A DNA stretch of 64,000 bases, from the NCBI RefSeq assembly GCF_004363045.1, contig NZ_SNYJ01000001.1:321218-385217 (forward strand). Direction: 5' to 3'. The stretch is from Aureibacillus halotolerans (GTDB lineage: Bacteria > Bacillota > Bacilli > Bacillales > DSM-28697). Positions 62,984 through 64,000 of the stretch are shown piece after piece (the first letter of the stretch is position 1; every line of letters begins with the position of its first letter). Below the pieces are notes generated by a model. It saw only the letters and a program-made list of their open reading frames with translations, searched no databases and was not told the DNA's origin. The translations under genes were made by a program, and so were the position numbers.

Positions 62984-63854
62984 GCATTCTCGCCTCCCAA
63001 CGTTTTAATACGCCACCTAAAATACCGATAACAATAAACACTAATACAAGCAAAATCATCGCCATTGCTGCGGCCATTGGCAAATTATAGACTTGCATCA
63101 TCTGCTGATAGATCGACAATGGCAAAAAGGGCTGCAGTCTGCCCCCGACCAATAGAGGGGTAATATAGCTGCCTGCGGCGAGGGAAAACACGAGCATGGC
63201 ACCAGTGATCATCCCAGGGATCGTCAGCGGAAAGGTGACCTTCCAAAAGGTTTGAAAGCGTCCTGCTCCCATGCTCATCGATGCCTTACGCAAGTTGCCA
63301 TCGACATCTCCTAGAGACGTTACAATAGGAAGCACGGCAAATGGTAGCATAACTTGCACGTAAGCAATCACGACGGCATTCATGTTCCAAAGCATTTGCA
63401 ATGGTTCGTTAATGAGATGGAGCGACTCGAGAACATCATTAACAAGACCGTTTTGAGCCAAAAGCACGATCCATGCGAATGTCCTAATGACCACACTTGT
63501 AAGCAATGGTGAAATCAAGACAATATAGAAAAAGGCGCGTAGCCCTCGGCTCGGCGCACGGACTAGCAAATAGGCAGCTGGATACGCCAAAAGCAAGCAA
63601 ATCACCGTCGTCACAAAGGCAATCCATAGGGTCATCCAAATTGTCTTCACGTACAACGGCGTTGTTAACACCTCAGCATATTGCGAAATGCTGTACGTTG
63701 GCAGCAGCTGTGAAAAGTCGCCGACTTCACGAAAGCTTAAAACAAATAGAAGGATGAATGGGATGAGCAGAAACAAGAGGAGGAAGACCAGTGTTGGCGA
63801 CAACATCAGCCATTGAAACAGTGATGCCTTTCCCCGCTTTATTGATTTTGCCAT
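62976..63854 (-). CDS. ABC transporter permease (PotB type)
   Basis: 292 residues. SYISPLL-like core (GSYITPLLVGG) and EAA loop LRKASMSMGAGRFQTFWKVTFPLTIPGM. First-permease class of the polyamine-type importers. Its start overlaps the end of the ATPase gene by 16 bases. Confidence 0.88.
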   Translation of the reverse strand: MAKSIKRGKASLFQWLMLSPTLVFLLLFLLIPFILLFVLSFREVGDFSQLLPTYSISQYAEVLTTPLYVKTIWMTLWIAFVTTVICLLLAYPAAYLLVRAPSRGLRAFFYIVLISPLLTSVVIRTFAWIVLLAQNGLVNDVLESLHLINEPLQMLWNMNAVVIAYVQVMLPFAVLPIVTSLGDVDGNLRKASMSMGAGRFQTFWKVTFPLTIPGMITGAMLVFSLAAGSYITPLLVGGRLQPFLPLSIYQQMMQVYNLPMAAAMAMILLVLVFIVIGILGGVLKRWEARMHG

Positions 63855-64000
63855 GTGGCATCCCCCCGTTGGACGAGCGGAATAATATCTTCATTTCTCC
63901 AAGAAAGCTCCATTTCCTCGCCTGCCTTTGGCAACGTAGGAAAATTCGGGTCCGTCGCGTGGACGATCAGCTCTCCGCGACCCTTTAACTCAAATCGTAA
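63839..64000 (-). CDS. C-terminal end of the polyamine-type ABC transporter ATPase, cut by the window
   Basis: Last 53 codons, for example FELKGRGELIVHATD and PKAGEEMELSWRNEDIIPL, the TOBE domain of PotA-like ATPases. The 5' part lies beyond the right edge. Confidence 0.8.
   Translation of the reverse strand, partial: LRFELKGRGELIVHATDPNFPTLPKAGEEMELSWRNEDIIPLVQRGDATWQNQ

Overview
The window reads as chromosomal DNA of a Bacillaceae bacterium (Bacillota), probably of the alkaliphilic Bacillus/Shouchella type. The evidence is strong AGGAGG-type ribosome binding sites, many TTG and GTG starts, a ComK homologue, a flagellin gene with a sigma-D promoter and CsrA-type leader, YjfB, YezD, a fruRKA operon, a thymidylate synthase of the B. 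subtilis ThyA kind, and numerous sugar ABC transporters of the LplA/LplB/LplC kind. The genus is an inference. No rRNA, tRNA or CRISPR array was seen.

Layout. 1-9.4 kb: secreted phosphodiester glycosidase (cut by the window edge), nitroreductase, secreted GH10-like glycosidase, an AT-rich unknown gene beside a dead IS3-family transposase, RtcB-type RNA ligase and ThyA. 9.6-15 kb: short ComK homologue, two MFS transporters, a GntR/FadR regulator and a DUF418 membrane protein. 15-20 kb: sulfate uptake operon sbp-cysT-cysW-cysA-yezD with a triple 130-bp repeat between cysW and cysA. 20.3-24 kb: fruRKA behind a promoter overlaid with 10-bp-phased operators. 24-32 kb: mannonate dehydratase, AraC sensor-regulator and a three-gene sugar ABC transporter behind a cre site, suggesting use of glucuronate-containing oligosaccharides. 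33-38.4 kb: a second sugar ABC transporter, a TPR protein and an AraC regulator. 38.5-40.9 kb: motility genes ending in hag.

40.9-50.4 kb is accessory: a nuclease-like gene with an in-frame stop, five copies of an unrecognised small cationic membrane peptide gene, a phosphotransferase, an SDR pseudogene, dispersed repeats, an acetyltransferase, a methyltransferase and mazEF. The five peptide loci are the main discovery candidate. Each has a short leader whose two blocks can pair with two blocks downstream of the ORF, a hairpin just before the Shine-Dalgarno, and a convergent promoter (TTTACG, exactly 17 bp, TAnnnT) reading back through the 3' region to an intrinsic terminator embedded in the codons of the peptide tail. 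This is the architecture of a type I toxin-antitoxin system.

50.6-64 kb: DIP1984 protein, DUF2254 membrane protein, an ECF sigma factor with its cognate membrane protein, a MetX-like hydrolase divergent from a LysR regulator, a third sugar ABC transporter, a flavin reductase and part of a polyamine-type ABC transporter.

A second unusual theme is three intergenic arrays (near 20.0, 25.7 and 32.1 kb) of degenerate motifs centred on CG(C/A)GC or GCGAG. Their spacing is almost always 21 bp, two turns of B-DNA.
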